Assembly: GCA_963693305.1 (NCBI GenBank)
Contig: OY855905.1
Location: forward strand, 44,316,895-44,380,894
Direction of reading: 5' to 3'
Origin: Meandrina meandrites
Lineage: Eukaryota; Cnidaria; Anthozoa; Scleractinia; Meandrinidae
DNA: 64,000 bases
The number at the start of each line of letters is the position of its first letter. Within the stretch, counting starts at the first letter, position 1. This document shows, one piece after another, positions 1-15,100 of the stretch. Both the position numbers and the translations under genes were made by a program. The notes under the pieces are model-generated. The model was not told where the DNA came from, searched no databases, and saw only the letters and a program-made list of their open reading frames with translations.

Positions 1-189
1 TGGCACACAATGTTTGCTCTCTAAGTAGTGCACATTACAAATGTATGTGAATTATGAACAGGAATTATGCAAGTTAATTGACAAAGATTCAACAATGCAG
101 ATAAGCAGTCCATAAAGATATTATTCTCTAAACAGCTATTAAAAAGATTTTGTTTTCGATGCTGCTATGGAGACCAACCTGAAAGTTAC

Positions 190-3100
190 CATTCGCAGGT
201 CGGTCACTAAGAATGTAGTCCAGGTAACCCAAGCTGTTCAGTGCAGTCTTCCAAGGGACGTACTGCCTTTCCTTGTCCAAGTACCCGAGAGTACCCAGAG
301 GAATGTCATACCTTAAATATCCAGCTCTAGTGGGAATGTCAGAAACATCGACATTAGTCCAAATTTAAACACACAATTAAACATAACTTCTGCAAAAAAT
401 TTCACTTACAAATTGCATATGATGAATATTTACTTTGTTAACGCAGGACGTAACATGTCGATAATTTAGATAGTCGATCAAAGTCGATCGTTGTCAATCA
501 AATTCGATACTAATCAATCGACAAATATTGGAAATCGATAAAAGTCGATCACTGAATTTCTTGTGATTATCGACTTTGATCGACTTCAATTGACAAGTAT
601 CGGAAACATAAAAATGATGTGTGGCGGGAGATATTAGACCATAGGGAACCCACACGCGTATTTGTGAACTACCGGTATGTATGAAAATATTCAACGGTAG
701 AAATAAAAGGTAGAATTAAACACGCATATTGTTTCCTTGAATCTTTTGTTGACCCACGCAAACTTTCATTTTACGTCAAGATGGCCATGGTGCGATGCTT
801 TGTATTTTTCTTCGACATAACATTCAGTTGCGACGCTTCGGTCGTTACACAATGCTGCGACGTACGTGTCTGCAAATCAATAATCAGTTGAAAATCTTGT
901 GATTATCGACTTTTATCGACAAATTAAACTTGTCGATTGACAACTATCGACAAAGATTGAGTACTATCGACTTATCGACTATGTTTTCGATGATCGACTT
1001 TGATTGACATGTTACGTCGTGGTTAACTCTATTTCAAGCAGTTGGAAGGAATTTCTTTGTTAACAATGACAAAAAGTCACAACCACACCCCATTTTTACT
1101 AGCCAATATTTTGTTCCTCTCTTGTGTTCCTGGATGAGAAGCCTGCAAACTGTTTAATCCAGAGATCTGGGTTCCCTGTTCTCTACATAATGATCACAGG
1201 CAGGCCAGACCCTTCTGTGCATACTGCATGGCACCTTGGTGACTTTTTAAAATTAGGCATGCACTACGTGCAAAGAGCTGCATCTGGAAACAAGGCTCTA
1301 GTTCAACAAGCTGTTCAATGCTGGAAAAATTTATGGTGCCAGCTGGTGGAGCATTATTTTGTTATCTCACAATACACACCTTGCCAAGTTAAAAGCATCA
1401 TCAATTAAACTTGATCTGTCCTCACCAGTAAAAACCTAAAAAAGGAAAAGAACATTTTGCATTAAAGGGGCAGTATCACGAGAGGTCTTCTAAGTTTTTG
1501 TGTAAACTATGTTAGAATTATAAAGGTGCACTCACTGGTCAACAAAATAACCTTAAAACGACAAAAAGGCATAAATTCACACAATAAGAGGTGAACAAAC
1601 CATAATAAATGGTTTATTTAGTGATTTCCCTCCAAATAGCACTGTCAAACTTGAAAACATCGGCCCGGCATTTTCAATTCTTAGACCACTTCTTTCCTAC
1701 CCATCAATGGCCACACCAGTTTTAATCAACTTTCAGAACCAAAAACATGCATTTTTGCAAGTTTGGGTAACTAACTATTAGTGGATTTCCAATTAATACC
1801 AACACCTTCACTGGATTTTCAATTAGCACTAAATCTTGGTGAGACTGCCCCTTTAAGAGCACAGGCCTTGAGAATGAAATCTCCCAATGAAGAATTTGTG
1901 TGTTGACATGGTGCATAAGGGGTTACAAAATATAGACAGACAGAGAAAGGTAGGCAGATATACAGGCAGGCAGGTAGGTAGATAAGACCTAAACTTTAGT
2001 GTCAAGCTAATTAGAAATCTACTAATTGGGACACGTCTTCTTAAAGTTGTTTTTCTCATTATGTATTATCAAAATCAGTTGGTATAGCATAACCTAAAAT
2101 ACAAGTTTTATGAACAGTTCAGGATATCCCGATATTTAAGGACAGGGCCGACCGACCTCTAAGCCAATGAGAAGCCGATTTTTGATTCACGGATCGAGTT
2201 TCAAAACATGGGAGTGACTATTCAGCACTCAGTTGATGTTGTGAGACTTCTCATTTTTTCATACATGAAGTGTCAACAATAGGATTTGAACCCGGGCCGT
2301 CGGATTACCGCGCGGGAACTCTATCCACTAGGCTACCGACGACCAGCTGCAAGAAACAGTAAAATTTTGGCTATATATCCTAACCTCAATATAAAGCTAA
2401 CCGCAAGCAAACGAAGCTAACGTAGGCTAACCGGAGTGCTTTTTAGGCTAAACGGAGTGCTAGTAGGCTAACCGGAGTGCATAGTAGGCTAACCGAAGTG
2501 TATAGTAGGCTAACCGCAGTGCTAAATAGGCTAACCGCAGTGCTGTTTTGTATTCACTACATGAACTGAGTGTTACGTGGTATAAAATCTCATGAGGTGT
2601 CTCCCTATTGTCTCACAACATCAACTGAGTGCAGAATAGTCACTCCCTTCAAAACATTCGTCCATTTTCAAAATGGCGGACGAAGGGAGTACTTAGCGAT
2701 GATTTCCTGAGGTCTTGTTATGCTTCTTTCGAACAAGATTTTGAGAATACGAAGTTACTTTAGCTTTCAAACGTATTTTTTTTAACAAGCCCGATATTTT
2801 CAATGCCACATTTACCGCATAAGACCATCACAAAGGACGGCCATGCATGGGAGCGACAAAACTTGCACGCGGATTGAAATCTCATTGCGATAAAAGTTTT
2901 ATTGAAATGCCGACAAATTGCGACATAGCCGGGTAAGAAATGTTTCAAACTTGTAGAATTGAGTTTATTCGTAAAGATGTATTAAACCGATTCGTTTTGC
3001 AACAAGAAAATGTATCAAGAATACTGTATACATGCAAGCCTTTTATCGATCGTCGATATTCTTTCTTGTTGTTGACTTGCAACCAAAATGTCTTCTGGCA

Positions 3101-6100
3101 TTTATAGTTAGTTGGATATTTACTCGAACGATGCGTTCGTCCTACCTTGGCATGAAATAAACAATTTTGTGGGCAAAACAGTTATTATTTAGGCATTTCC
3201 AAAGGGCTTATAATTTTCCACTCATTTTTAGTAGCTTTATTTACAAAGAAATTGCAACTTGTACACTTGTAAACTCGATCATCTCTTTTTTTATACATAC
3301 GGTACATAAGGTCTTGCGAGTGGATATGTAATGTTGTATTCTAAATGTGTTTTGGACACCAGGACTATACTCCAACAGTGTTTATCATTTTAACTGATTT
3401 CACAAAGCTGAAGTTGAGCTACCTATTTGGTAACAGAGACATACTTCCCAGTAAAGGTCATATCTAATGGTTGTGAAATGAAAAGTGGTGTATTGGTATT
3501 CTTTAGTAAGCCTTTTATTTCGACAGAGTAAATCTATCAGCTTTACATGCCCCCCCCCCCCCCCCCCAACTGATCACAATCCCCCCAAACTGATCACAGC
3601 AGAAAAGATTTGTCAAGTGCCATGGGTCATGAATTGCTTACTCTGAGATGGCTCTTTTGTGTTCTGATTAACAGGTTATTTATACAAGTCCCACAGTGTT
3701 TTGAGTTCATTTACAACCTCTCCAAAGCCAAATGTGTCACAAATATATCCTGAAGTAATAAACAATGCGATTTTCAGGTGTGGGTTGGGATGTGGTGTGG
3801 GTTGGGATGTGGTGTGGGTTGGGATGAACATCACCCAGTAATTGGAGCAGTACTCAAAATGATTGATGGTCAGATTGAAATATATTGGAATTCAACATTT
3901 ATTCAAATATCAGTTCACATGTTTAATGTTAGGATATTAGTTCTCTGCTTTGTTCTGATTTTGCCTCTTTGCCAGCTGTAGGACCTGTAAAAAAGAATTA
4001 CAGCTATGATCAGTGTGACAATAAAATAAATATAATAAAATTATTTCAGCAGACAACAAACAGTGGCCATCACAACTGATTATATCATCAGTTACAATCC
4101 TACATTTCTGCTCTTTAAATGGTGTTTTAGCTTTTGAAATATTGAAAGGAGTCAATCAAGGCATGATTTATAAGAAATGCTTTGGGGCCGGTTTACATGA
4201 AAGGTGGGCTCCCCCAGTTCCAAGTTACTTTGGGTGAGCCAACTTTACATACATTTCTTTGGCAAACACATCGAAGCATTTACATGCTTGACGGGTAACC
4301 TTCCATGCCGGGACACCATGCTTACATGGCCAGAGCACACCTCTTGATGGGATAGCTTTTGCCGTGTAAAAGGCTACGAATGCTGAATACATGTTTAAGG
4401 TAGGCTACGTTTTAACCCTGCAAGCCAGATAACTCAGTAAGCACTCCCCCTCCCTTACACTACCAGCCACCCCCCCCCCCCTCTCTTCTTCACACACAAA
4501 AAGAGCGAGAGAGTGTCTCATACACTCCCAAAAAAGAAGCAAATTTTATCTTAACTCTATTAACATTTCTAGCAAGGGGGGCCTCTTTTACAGGACCTTG
4601 GTGGCCCATGCGAGGGTGCGGACGCACCCATCACACCCACCCTCAAGCTGCTTAGGTGAGGGAGTTTTTAGAACTACATGTACACAATGCGCACCTAAAT
4701 TATTCTTTTAATATAATGTTTCCCCTTAATAGAGGTTTCTATTGATGCAAATGTACCTGGGATGCACATTTGGTGAATCAACCAGCACAGACACTTTCCA
4801 AATTTCACGGATTTCATACGCACATTTAGTGGCTTCTGTTTTTCTTTCTTTCTCCTTAAATTTTACACCACAAATTCGGCAAAGTGCCTCGAGCAATCTT
4901 GTGTGCTCTTCCATGTACTTAAGAGAGAGAAAAACGAAAACGATCCCCTTTAACACAAAGGAACGACTTAGAACGCAAGCATTACGACAACAGCGCTTTG
5001 TCTACACTCGTACAGCCTCATATTCAAAGAGACCTTACATAAAATCGACGCGGCTTACACTCGTAAAATTTGGCATGATGAAGCTTAAAGAACACTAGAA
5101 CTTGTAAAAAATATAACCAGCTCCATAAAAAATCCGTGAATACTAAAAAGTAAAGCTTATTCTTTACTTACCTTAAACTCTGACTGCAAAAATCGTGACT
5201 ACGTCGTCGATAAAGACAAGCAAAATCCAAATAGTATAAATGTCTCCACTTCAAAATGGCTACCGAAGCTTATTCTTGTTGTTTAACCGCTAAAAGTCCC
5301 GGATGAACGCTGTGAAAGACTGGAAACAACAAATTTCTTTGTGTGCGTGGGACTTTTGAAATCGGCCGCCATTTTCCTTCCGAACAATAGCTTTGTGACG
5401 TCATTCCTGTCCTTAAATATCAGGATATCCTGAACTGATGAATTCTCATTCTGTGCTCACCATATGATCATCCTTGAGTTGCTTAATGAGAGCATTCCAG
5501 TTGTCGTCATCATAGTGAACTCTGTAGTATCCTACTTGTTTAAAGTTTCCTTTGATCCACTTGTTTGTAGGCCATGTAAACTCAACTACAACATGAAACA
5601 ATTATATCATCTCACTCAAGAAGTTGGAAAAGATAGCTGACAATAAAAAAGTTAATTTATGCAAGTCACAAATAAGAATAATTGAAAGAGATTGAGCATT
5701 CATTAACAATGGACCGACCGACCGACCGATTGGTTGGAGGGTTCAAAACAGTAATGACTGCTGTCAAACCTTTATCAGATGAGGTGTTCATCCAGGTCAT
5801 TTTAGGGTCTTTGGATGAACCTTCAAACACATATGTCAGAGGAACATACCACTTGTAACTGTTTTAACAAAGAGACAAAGTAACATAGAAAACGTCAATA
5901 AACATCTATAGGCTGTTGCATTACATCACATTGACATACAGGTTTACAAAAGGAAATCTCCAATGTAAATCCATAGCCTGCTACATTTGCACAGACACAG
6001 CGAAGAATTGAATGCCTGTGGTGGCCCATTAAGAAAGTAGAGTAACAAACAGAGGCTGTGCTCCTTTGCATGCACTAGCGCTAAAGGCCTACCATACTTT

Positions 6101-9100
6101 CTAACATTATATGCACATTTTAGGAAGCTTTAGCATTTTGCATGTATTTCAGACCTACAATACTCCCTACCATTACAGGAACACATTGCATGCAGTGGGC
6201 CATGAAGCTTTTAACCCTTCTACGTATATTGCAGGGCTACGATAATAAATGTACAGTCCCGAAGGAGAATTTAGATGATAATAACTCACTTGAATTTAGA
6301 AGATACTGTGACATTAGCATTAGGATCCAACAGGAAATGTTTCTGTGTGGCCGTAGCCTTGTCTGAGTTGCCGACACGTGTGATTGTCACCACAGGAAAT
6401 CCCATTTGAAGTGTCCAAGTGTCCATAATGGTTTTGACATCCATTCCCGATTTCTTGACAATAGTGAAAATAATAATTTTTGAATGAGTGGGAGGGTACA
6501 ATGTGTGGGTAATGCACACATTTGTTCACTTTATGAGTATGATATTTGCTATTGAAGAATCTAGTAACTTTTGAAAATTTCTTTAATTATAAAAACAGTA
6601 CTCTAGTATGTGTAATTATTAAATAACTGATACGAAAAAGGTAGAAGTTATTAACAAAGTTTCAGTGAGAACAACAGTATATAGCCACAATCTTGGACAA
6701 AACTAGTTGAAACAAACACATTTAGCGCGTTTTTTGCAAGTTTCTTGTCTTTGAGGCGGGTAAAAAATTTTTTATCCCCCTACTTTAAGTTGTATCATGG
6801 GGTTTGGGGTTCACCAAGCTTTATTTGCACAGCACAACAGCATTACCAACATTGAAATGGGGGGGGGGGGGGGTCCTGTGGTTCCTAATTAGTGGATACC
6901 TGGCCAAGTGTTTCAACAGTTTTATCCAAGATTGTAGGTGTCAATAATGACAGACTGTTAAAAAGAAACAATTACCTCTCCCAAGGCATTCCAAAGGTCA
7001 CTGGTCTCAGCATTGCCATAAGCATATTTTCTTAAGTAATACTGTTAAAATAGAAACAATCAACAGAGTAGCCATATTATATAATAATTAATATGTAACT
7101 AAACAAAATATAATTTGGTGCTAGGTTTCATTTAATAATAGGCTCTTACTAACCGAGTGCAAGGGATGTACTGGGGAATATTGGCCCAAGGTGGTGTCAG
7201 TATGGACCAAGCGCAGCAAGGTCCGTACAAAAACGACCAAGGGCCAATATTCCCTCTCAAGGAAGCTAGGTTATTAAGTACAGTTGAAGCTCTCGTAACG
7301 GACACTCTCGTAAGCGGACAGCTCTACTTATGGCCGCCTTGTTTGAAACCCCGTTTTAACTCTCATACAGACTCTGTATTTTTACATTCTCGTAAGCGGA
7401 CATTCCCTTAAGCGGCTGTGGACACTTTCAGAGATTATGACTTAGACTTTTTCTTTGTTTTTAAGCTCCCGTAAGCGGACACCTGAAAGAAAATCCTATT
7501 AACAACCTCTGTATCTTGTTTTTATCAATCAACTTTACATCGCCGTTCGTCGCAATTCTACAGCAATTACAGTACCATATTTCAGTGTGTGTGTTGTCGT
7601 CATCCACATCCAGTTACAATACGGTATATATTGTTAGCTGGGCAAGCCCCGTAAGCGGCCATCTATCCCCTAGACCTCTAGTGGCCGCTTACGAGAACCA
7701 TTCTCATAAGCGGCCAGGTTCAGTTACGGACACAAGGGTGTCCGCTTACGAGAGCTTCGACTGTAGTCTATTATATGGCACTCGTTCTAGCTGCAAGTTA
7801 CGAATTTGCCAGCTTTGGAAAACAAAAAATACATAGCTTACAACCATTACCATGGAAACAGTCTGTATGGCAAAATCCCAACAAAGAAAGAACCAATCAC
7901 AATGCTCGGATTTACCTCAAGACTGTTTTGCCATATAATAATTAAAAGTAACATTAAACACATGAGTTGATCCCCTATTTAGCAGCCAGTATTAAGCAGC
8001 CAATTATCAAAAGTCCCTAAAGCAATATTCTCAGTATAATTCTGTAATAAAAACTCTTATATTTTAGTGGCCAGCTCTTGGCCATTCCAAAGAGGAATCT
8101 GTCTACTGTTTTTACCTCCTTCAAGTGGCCTTGTTTTCAACAAGCTTATGACAGACAAGAACCCAAAATAGGAAGTGACAGATGATAAAACCACCCTCTT
8201 ATCATCTTGACATGATTGTGTTGTCAGTCACCAATTAAGCAAAGTGATTTTCGTTTGATTTCCTGGCAATTAAGCATTGTTTCTACCATGCCTCTTTTAA
8301 GCAGCCACTTACCATCTCCCCAAAGGTGGCGGTTTGACTGTATAATATAGTGAAGATAGTATAATATTATTAAAGTACCGGTATTCATTAAAACTGCTAC
8401 AATCTTCAGGTTATTGCTTACACTGAGACCTTCTGTAAACTTTTCTCTGCCAAGAAAACCTTCCAGCATTCGAATGATAGAGGAACCCTGTGAAAAAAGA
8501 TTTATTACACACATGATGTAAACACAAAACTACTACTGTAATTCCTCTCACATATGATGAGAATTTGCTGCTGCACTGATGAGATTTTCTTATTAACTAC
8601 TTCTAAATAGTACTGATCAGTCACCATGGCAATCAAGTAACATGGTCACAGCTTGGAAATCTGATGCCTTTAATCTAGGGAATATATCTGAACAGTTGTT
8701 GTAGTCGCAAACATACAATGCTAGCTATAAGAAAATGAAAACTCATTTGTTGGTTGGTGGCTATTTAGCTATTCTCTCGACATCTAGACACTGACTCGAT
8801 ACAAGAAAAATTGGGGATTCAATTTTGTATGCTGTAATGCATTGCCCTTACAACTTCATCCATATTGATAAAGATGAGATATTCATTTGTCATAATCGTG
8901 GGACAAAGAAGAAATCTGAGTCGATTCCGTCGGAAATCGAACCCATGGCCTCATCATTCATCGTTATTTTACATCTTACCTCTGATAGCTGATAGCGTAA
9001 ACATTATGATCAGTGAATGGCTTTATTTTTATTGGGTACTTGCACATGTACGACAGTTGCATGCACACCAGTTGCTACTAATGTATAAATTAAAATGCTT

Positions 9101-12100
9101 CGACCAAGCAGTGTCTGCAATAATAAATTACAAAGTTTACCTTGCTGTAGGAAATTCTATCAAATAACTGTTTGATCTTCTTGGGATGGTCAACTTCAAC
9201 TGATATAGGATGAGAGCTTGCCAAAGAATCCAGTGGAAAAACCCTCTGAAGATCTGCAAGAAGAAACTGCTCCATCTGCAAGAAATGAGAGGGTTATTTT
9301 AATAAGTGAATGCTGTACCTGCTGCAGAGTTATAACTCAGGTCTGGTTTGATCAAGTCAGTGATTAGCTGTGAGACATTACAGGACTGTGTTGAGCTTAG
9401 TAGCCCATGGGACCAGTGCTTTAATGTACAGTTTCAGCAGCATGAAGCAACTAGAATTTCTACTTCACCCTGGATGGGATGCTTATTCCTTTTGTGTTAC
9501 CCCCTGATTGCCCAGTATTTAAATTGCTGGAACCATTTTATTCACCTGGGTAGTTAGAGGGACTGTGAGAATTTGTTTTCCAAGAAAACAACATGATGAC
9601 CCTGACAGTGTTCTAGCCAGGGCCACTGAAGTCCAGTACATTAACCACCACACCTTCCATTGCTATGCAATATAATCAGCTGATATTTAAAACAAAAAAC
9701 AATAGTTTCTTACCATTTCCCAGTCTGGTTGGGTGTGGTTCACTCCCAAATACTCCACATAACTAGCAAATCCCTCATTCAGCCACAAGTCATTCCACCA
9801 CTTGGGAGAAACAATGTTTCCAAACCACTAATAAAATACAAACATGGGCAATTAATATCCAACTCAGTGTCATAACTGTTATGGCCTTACTCTGTAGTCA
9901 GAATTTGGTCTTAATAAAACAACAGCAGTCGGCCAACAGATCTTTGTTGGACATCTTTGGGACCACAACTTGGCATCCGTAATAGAAGTAATCCATAGTA
10001 GTGGGAGTTATTTTCTTCAGTAATTCTTATTTGCAAGGACTTCAACTCCTGTCTGTAACAGTGGAGTGTACATAATTATGTAGTGAGGTGTCTGCAAGGC
10101 AGGACTTGACTGTCCACCAGGCTCCCTTTGTTGATTTGAAACTAATTTTTGGCATGAAAGCATTAGCTGATTTCAATGATTTTTGATACTCAAATTCAGT
10201 AATCTTCAAATTAGAGAAGACTTTTAATTTTGGGGCATTTGAAATAAACTATTAAGAGATATAAGTTTTTTTTAAGAAAATGTGAATATAGTCATCCAAA
10301 AAGATAGATTTTTTCTAATTGTTAAGGTAAATTAGTTCCAAGACTTCAAGGTTTACTGTGAGCAAATTTCCACAAAATCAGCTGGGCAGAAACTGATGCA
10401 AATTTGAGTGCTGAATTTTAGCTTGTAAGTTGCTTGTTAAAGCACTTAATAACAAAAATTAATAATAACGTTAATCAACGTTTTGACGTATCCAACATCA
10501 TTTTCAAGATTAAAAGTTCGTTGTGTGTTTAAGTTGTTAAAAAGTTGAGTTTTGAATATAAATTGCGTGTCATTCCAGTGTGTGTGATATTATGCTAATT
10601 ATTTGCATCAGCTGTAATCATGCAAAGATTACAACTCTTATTGGAAAGCTTGATACCGCCTAAAGTTTTCCTGAATAATCAGAAAATGTCAGAAACTCCC
10701 AGTTGAAGTTATAACCAAATGAAGAACAACATGTTTAAAAATCTGTGAGTTTCAAGAAATTCACTTGAAAAAACTACCAATTTTTCCCCAAAATCCAGCA
10801 AAAAATTAATTACTTGCAGAGAAAGAGAAAACATCATTGACAAACAACTTGTGGTTCCAGGAAATATCCATATCCACCCCCAAGAAAAGTCATTGGAATT
10901 TTGAAGGGGGAGAGGGTTAAAAAGGTCAAAATTTTAAAAGGGAAATATGAAACCAAACTGGAACTTCTAGAGGGGTGCAGGGGTTCGGAAATTTTCTTAA
11001 CAACTTGTTACACATGACTGCAATCAAGATGTGACAATCATTGCAGTGCCTTCAACATAACACTTTATTTAATCAGGCAGTACTCGACAGTTGGTTGTCT
11101 TCATACCTGATGTGCTAATTCATGGGATACCACCACAGCAACTCTTTGTTTATTAGCCTCAGAGGACACACCCTCATTGAAAAGTAATGCCGTTTCACGG
11201 TAAGTGATCAATCCCCAGTTTTCCATGGCTCCAGATGAGAAATCAGGGATGGCAATCATGTCTGAGGTAAGACAATTTGAATGTTAAGTAGCTGTTAATA
11301 TAATATATTGCATTCATTAAGCCATTGTGATGTGTACATGTGAGGCCTTCCCATGCACAAAGAGGACTACATGTGTACATGTTTCTCTCAGTGCAGATTT
11401 TAGTCAGCTCGCCCCATTCCTTTCAAGATTGTCATTGGGAACAAGTGACTCATGAGATAAACTAAAAAAATTCATTTCAAGTGAAAGATGTTAATAAGTC
11501 ACTTAGTGACTTGTTCTCTGAATGATGCGGACAGTAGTCCAAACCATCACCTTCTGCACTCTGGTTAGTCTACCAGTAACCACTCAGCTGCAATAAACTC
11601 ATTGGGGCCATAGCTAGTAATAAGTGAACCAAGGCACTTGCCTTGGTAAAAATCTTTAATTTATTTATTGTTTCATGTTCCTGAAAGATGCTATACATTA
11701 CCTGTAAGTAAGCAAATATGAAAGAAGTGTTTCTTTTCTGATATTGCCTAAAAATAGCATTTCTGGGCTTCTAAATTTCAAAATTTCGCCCCAAGCAGCG
11801 TGCGCCTTATCATTGCTTTGCAGTTGCCGTGGTTATCAGAAAAGTTTGGCTACACGTCTGCTCATAGGAACTAATAAGGCCAAACCTAGGATCAAATTAT
11901 AATTCCTTCCCAAACTGTAAGTAGGAGAAAGGGTGGGTGGAAGGGGGGGAACTCAGCTGAATGGAACATTTTCTGATTCCTCTGGCACCCTAGCTCTATA
12001 AAATGTACACATCTTGCTGTTAGCTTAAGGAAAACTTCAAAAACATCAAATGATCACACACATTATGCTTGGAGTGAATTTTCACTAACCTTGCTTAGGG

Positions 12101-15100
12101 AGAGGATACCCTAGGTTGTAATATTTCTCAAAGTATGTGATGATATCCTTTCCCTCAGCCAGTGCAAACTCAGTTTGGTTCACCTGGGCTGGAGTGGTCC
12201 ACACTCTCAGCTGCAATGACATTGGAAATGTTTTAAAATTATTAGTTATGCAAATACTGTTAAAGTGCATATGAAGCGAAATTTACTTCTATTGTTTTAA
12301 GGCTTTCAATATGTAGACTTAATTCTATCCAACAAAGGCCTAATGCAGTGAAACTAAAACTTCCCTAAAACAGCAGAATTTATTAACACCATTGAAAAAA
12401 GGGAACTATTTTAAAATTGACTTCATTCTGGTCCACTGATCACTTCACTTTACTAATTCCAGCCATTGAAAATGCCTGCTTTCCGTGAATGCTGTGTTTA
12501 TATTTAAAATAATCCCTAGCCAAAAAAGAAACCACTGCAGCCAGATTTAAAACTAGTGAGACCACTATGACGACTAAGTTCTCCCAAAAACGTTAGTTAA
12601 TGCTATAGATCATATGTTGTAAGACCCATGGATGATCAACTTATTTGCCAGCATGTCCAGGATTAATGCAGTTATTGTACTAAGTAAATAATAAAAAAAA
12701 CATGACTCACTGTGATATTATTGTACTGTCCAGTAGTCGCATTAGTGAACTTGAAGTCACATACAATGAATGCCAGTAAGTATGATGACATTGGTACTGT
12801 CTTCTGAAAATGTGACTCTATTCGTCCATTTGGCAAAGTTTTCTGCTTGACCACTGGCATGTTTGACAAAGCTCTGTAATCTTTTTCGTGAGCAATCACA
12901 GTGGAAAATGTTGCTTTCATAGCAGGCTCGTCAAAGCAAGGAAGAGCTTTACGTGTATCTGTTGGCTGAAATTTGGTGGTTGCAAGACGCCTGCAAACAA
13001 ACGAACATGTCAGCCCGTATGTCTTACAGCCAAAACAGCTCAAGTGTTCCTATTAAGGGTGAATTAAGGAATTCATTAATGGAAATTTGATTTCATTATT
13101 TCCTTCAATTTTTCATTCTTGAAGTGAATATTTCAATGTTCAAAGGGCGAGTCGATTCAAAACAAAAACATTGATTTTCACAATGCCTGCATGGCTTCCT
13201 GTGACAAAATGTGTTGTTCCATAAAATATCCATACCCTTCCCACGGAAGGTTTTTTGGTTTAACCCCCCCCCCCCCCCCACCCCTCTGGAATTTCCACTT
13301 AAGCTCCATACTTTCCTTTTAAAATTTTGGCTTTTGAGACCCCCCCCACCCTCTCGGAATTTCCACTGACCTTCCATGGGGTGGGTATGGATATTTTCTG
13401 GAACTGCACAATATCCCTTATGTGCATTAAAAAATTGGTCAACAACATTTTTTCCAATTTCTATTCCGCCAGCAGTATTTTTGAGCCTTTTCAGTTTACT
13501 AAAATCTCTTGCCTCTCTTTTCGTATTATAAGAGGCTTGAAAAAGGCGATTGACGATCAAAATGATGAGAAAACACTATGTGTGACATTTGACAGTTGAC
13601 CAGTTGTAGTCAAGATTATGCAAATTTTCGCCAATATTCACAAGTGCTCGTTGTGTGAAGCCAGACAACATTCCAGTCACACTCCAGATTTGAATGGAGT
13701 AGCCATTTGAATATTGAAATATTCACTTCAAGAATGGAATATTGAAGCAAAGAATGAAATCAAATTTCTGTTCATGAATTTTTTAATTCACCCTTGATAG
13801 GAATGCTTGAGCTGTTTTGACTGTATAAAATATGCAGTGAATCAATGCTGCTAAGTTTGACATGTCAGCTGATCATGGTTGAGCAGAACCCCCTCCAATA
13901 TGGTGGGGGAGGGAGGTCAAATCAAAAAACCTTCTGTAGGAGAATGAGAGGATATTTTCTGAGACAACACATTGTTCTTAAGAGCTAAATCGAAATTTAA
14001 ACCCATGACCTTTATCTGGCTGGGAACATTTGTGCTTCTGAGATTTGGTGGCATGATATTTTGGCAAGTCGAAGGCGGGTGAGGCTTACCGGTATGTAAG
14101 GTGCAATTTGGAATAAATATCCATAATTATCATACTCATGGAGGAAAGTATGAACCTACACTGAAATTTCCAGAGAGGAAAACGGGTTCATACCAAAAAA
14201 CCTCTGTAGGGGCATATGGATATTTCTGGAACAAAATTATGGCAAAAAAAGCTCAAAAACAATACCCCTGGGGGTGGCATGGCCTGCATAGGGGAGAACC
14301 CCTCCTCTCCACCCCCTTCTCCCTGGGAGCATTCTTCTTTCCTTGAGTAAGCATCCAATTACAGTCAAATACTCAGCATGTGCCGCTTAGTATTGTGTGG
14401 TTCCAGAAATTATCCATACCTCCCCCGCAAAAGGGATTTTTGCTAAGGAACCCCCCTCCCACCCCTCTGGAATTCTCCATAAATTTAGACAATTTTTGGC
14501 CTTTGAGATACCCCCACCCCAGGAATTTTATATCCCTTCTGTGGGGGAGTATGGACATTTTCTGGAACCAAACATTCCGGAATATTTTTGATTAACGGCA
14601 AATGGATTGCATTACTTGTTTCACACATTGAAATCTAATTTGAATATTGTAGATCATCCAGCCACGAAAACGAGAACCTGTCAAAAATTAACTAATCAAA
14701 TTGGTTTATTTTTTACATGTTCCCGTGTTCTTGGTTGGATGATTGATCTACAATATTCAAATAAAATTTCAATGTTTGAAACAAATAATGCAGTCTGTTA
14801 GCTGTTAATCAAAACTATTCTGGAAAACTAGCTGTATGCACTGAGTATTTTGACTGTAATTTTAGTTGTGGGAGGTGCGGTGGCCTAATGCATGGTTAGT
14901 GCCCTGGACTCCGGATCAGGCGGTACAGGTTCGAGCCCTGGCTGGGGTCATTTTGTTGTGTTCTTAGGCAAGACACTTTACTCTCATAGTGCCACTCTCC
15001 ACCCAGGTGTGTAAATGGGTACTGGCATGAATTTACTGCTGGGGGTAACCCTGTGGTGGAGTAGCATCCCATCCAGGGGGGGTAGAGATACTCCTGGTTG

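Larger units (their letters stand above)
2115..5437. mobile_element. 3.3-kb DNA transposon, 32-bp TIRs, 5-bp target duplication
   Basis: The ends are near-identical 32-bp inverted repeats starting CAGTTCAGGATATCC, flanked on both sides by ATGAA (2110-2114 and 5438-5442). It sits in the intron between the aminopeptidase exons at 1380-1435 and 5461-5585. Inside are a palindromic 440-bp insert (2207-2650), a 21-bp minisatellite, a minisatellite of GGTTGGGATGTGGTGTG units near 3778, a promoter-like CCATTTT/GGCGGCC stretch near 5370, and a short zinc-motif exon (4757-4914) on the minus strand. No full transposase was found, so it is probably a decayed or deleted copy. Confidence 0.75.

Noticed and set aside
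1124..1408. 94-codon plus-strand ORF
   Set aside because: It overlaps, antisense, a true aminopeptidase exon (1380-1435) and has no family features or splice context.
2280..2345. Possible tRNA gene (minus strand)
   Set aside because: A- and B-box present but no acceptor stem; embedded in a foldback insert.
2395..2545. CRISPR-like array
   Set aside because: Spacers are 4-6 bases and similar; it is a minisatellite in a eukaryotic genome.
2760..2948. Minus ORF with C-x2-C pairs inside the 3.3-kb element
   Set aside because: Two cysteine pairs are suggestive, but the frame is short, cannot be joined in phase to the zinc exon with confidence, and lies next to a promoter-like stretch pointing the other way.
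13105..13560. 151-codon minus ORF in aminopeptidase intron 1
   Set aside because: Its sequence is a translation of MITE arms and a poly-G tract; Gly-rich low complexity only.
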